Assembly (NCBI GenBank): GCA_964639225.1
Contig: CAZXCK010000193.1
Coordinates: forward strand, 1 to 6,133
DNA from: CAZXCK01 sp964639225
GTDB taxonomy: Bacteria; Chloroflexota; Anaerolineae; Aggregatilineales; Phototrophicaceae
Direction: 5' to 3'
DNA length: 6,133 bases
In this document: one piece after another, positions 5,476 through 6,133 of the stretch
How the letters are laid out: the number at the start of each line of letters is the position of its first letter
Position numbering within the stretch: the stretch's first letter is position 1
The notes under the pieces: model-generated
What the model saw: the letters and a program-made list of their open reading frames with translations, nothing else
Databases searched by the model: none
Told to the model about the DNA's origin: nothing
Translations under genes and position numbers: made by a program

Positions 5476-6063
5476 TCAGGGTTCGGCGGGGACCGGCGGG
5501 CACGTCGTCAGCTCGGCGGTGAGGTCGGCGCGCACCCAGCCCACGAACATCTCAGCGTCGATCTCGACTGCGACCTGATACCACAGGAAGCCGTCCTCCT
5601 GGGGAATCTGGACCAGCACGTCCATCTCGGTCCCGGTGGGCAGGTTGGCTACAATCTCGGATTCGGTCGTGCTGGGCTGATCGCGCAGGCGCACGTCGAG
5701 TTCCATCTGCTGGCGCACCTGGCACAACACCACCGGCGTAGGCGTGAGAAACGGCGTCGATGTGTTGGTCGGCGTAAAGGTGGCGGTCGGTGTGGGTGTC
5801 TCGGTCGGTGTTGGGGTTTCAGTCGGCGTCGCAGTCGCCGTTGGCTGTGGTGTGTTGGTGGGCGGCAGCGTGGGCGTTGCGCTGGGTTCGGGCGTCTCGG
5901 TGACCAGCGCCTCGACTGGCGCGGCGGTCATAATCACAACGACGTCGGGTGGTTCGATGATGGCTTCCTCGACGACGCGGACCGACGGCACCAGCAGAAA
6001 TCCCAGCAGCGCCGAGATAATCACCACTAAGAATCCTGGTAACATGCAACCGCTGTTCTGCAT
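5476..6063 (-). CDS. Membrane-anchored SH3b-like domain protein with Thr/Pro linker
   Basis: I cannot name a gene. The 195-residue product has an uncleaved-looking N-terminal anchor (about 8-27, LPGFLVVIISALLGFLLVPS) and an extracytoplasmic segment. A Thr/Pro-rich linker follows (about 55-111, with TPTETPTP-type repeats), then a C-terminal domain (about 114-188). That domain has the bacterial SH3 pattern: VRLRDQPSTTESEIVANLPTG, a VLVQ strand, WYQVAV and GWVRADL. Such domains usually bind cell-wall or glycan ligands, or serve as spacers. Two cysteines, C114 and C188, bracket the domain and may form a disulfide outside the membrane. The ATG at 6063 is preferred, since AAAGGG (6078-6073) lies 9 nt upstream; the ATG at 6072 touches that site. 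The overall plan is frequent in Chloroflexota, where it is mostly of unknown function. Confidence 0.85.
   Translation of the reverse strand: MQNSGCMLPGFLVVIISALLGFLLVPSVRVVEEAIIEPPDVVVIMTAAPVEALVTETPEPSATPTLPPTNTPQPTATATPTETPTPTETPTPTATFTPTNTSTPFLTPTPVVLCQVRQQMELDVRLRDQPSTTESEIVANLPTGTEMDVLVQIPQEDGFLWYQVAVEIDAEMFVGWVRADLTAELTTCPPVPAEP
5731..5901 (-). repeat. Low-complexity Thr/Pro coding repeat
   Basis: Degenerate short repeats encoding TPT, TPTETP and TPTAT units form the extended linker of the SH3b-like protein. The DNA repeats (GTCGGTGT/GTCGGCGT-like on the plus strand) diverge at third positions, so selection appears to act on the protein rather than to reflect a recent DNA expansion. 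Confidence 0.75.
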
Positions 6064-6072
6064 AAAACACAT

Positions 6073-6078
6073 CCCTTT
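6073..6078 (-). promoter_or_regulatory. Ribosome binding site of the SH3b-like protein gene
   Basis: AAAGGG on the minus strand lies 9 nt before the ATG at 6063 and directly against the ATG at 6072, favouring the inner start. Confidence 0.55.
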
Positions 6079-6098
6079 CTTTGTCGGTACACTTTCCC

Positions 6099-6104
6099 AT
6101 TATA
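6099..6104 (-). promoter_or_regulatory. -10 box of the SH3b-like protein gene
   Basis: A perfect TATAAT on the minus strand would start transcription near 6092, giving a leader of about 29 nt. No good -35 hexamer is seen 16 to 18 nt upstream, where the sequence is A-rich, so activator help or weak activity is possible. Confidence 0.5.
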
Positions 6105-6133
6105 TCGGACCCGCTTATTTTTCGCTGTGCCTG

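Noticed and set aside
5731..5901. CRISPR or tandem DNA repeat array
   Set aside because: The repeats are short, degenerate and in frame with a Thr/Pro linker; there are no spacers of constant length.
6099..6108. Possible third ArsR half-site (ATATCGG) upstream of the SH3b-like protein gene
   Set aside because: Only one half is present, with one mismatch, and no TCAATAT at the right distance. It overlaps a -10 box and is likely chance.

Overview
The window is GC-rich, tightly packed bacterial DNA. It most resembles a member of the Chloroflexota (Anaerolineae-like). That placement is an inference from the overall protein style, above all an extracytoplasmic SH3-type protein on a long Thr/Pro linker, and was not tested by any search. 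No rRNA, tRNA, CRISPR array or insertion sequence is visible. No gene-free stretch exceeds 300 bases.

Layout from left to right. (1) The 3' part of a MaeB-type malic enzyme, its phosphotransacetylase-like domain, runs + and is cut by the window edge. (2) Convergent to it lies a minus-strand unit reading 3703 to 825. It holds an AAA+ chelatase subunit (ChlI/BchI type), a von Willebrand A chelatase subunit (ChlD/BchD type) and trmD, with a hairpin terminator at its end. (3) Divergent from that unit is an arsenic module: arsR, then the As(III) methyltransferase gene arsM, closed by a bidirectional terminator. (4) On the minus strand again are a small one-span membrane protein with a glycine zipper and a membrane-anchored SH3b-like protein.

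Two points stand out. First, the two chelatase ORFs are in different frames and meet at a run of nine A (coding strand, 2599 to 2591). The first ORF stops just after the run. A -1 slip on the A run would join them into one protein of about 693 aa. The second ORF has no convincing start of its own. This matches the programmed frameshifting or transcriptional slippage described for chlD genes, where one gene yields both the small (AAA+) and medium (AAA+ plus VWA) chelatase subunits. A homopolymer sequencing error is the main alternative.

Second, the arsenic module carries two copies of one operator-like element, ATATCGA-N6-TCAATAT. One lies inside a perfect-consensus arsR promoter and the other lies between an arsR terminator and arsM. 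The arsR promoter is so close to the start codon that the mRNA should be leaderless. The ArsR protein lacks the classical metal-site cysteines and has two CC pairs elsewhere. Together these suggest that ArsR represses both its own gene and arsM as two units, and that arsenite binding releases both so that ArsM can methylate the arsenite.
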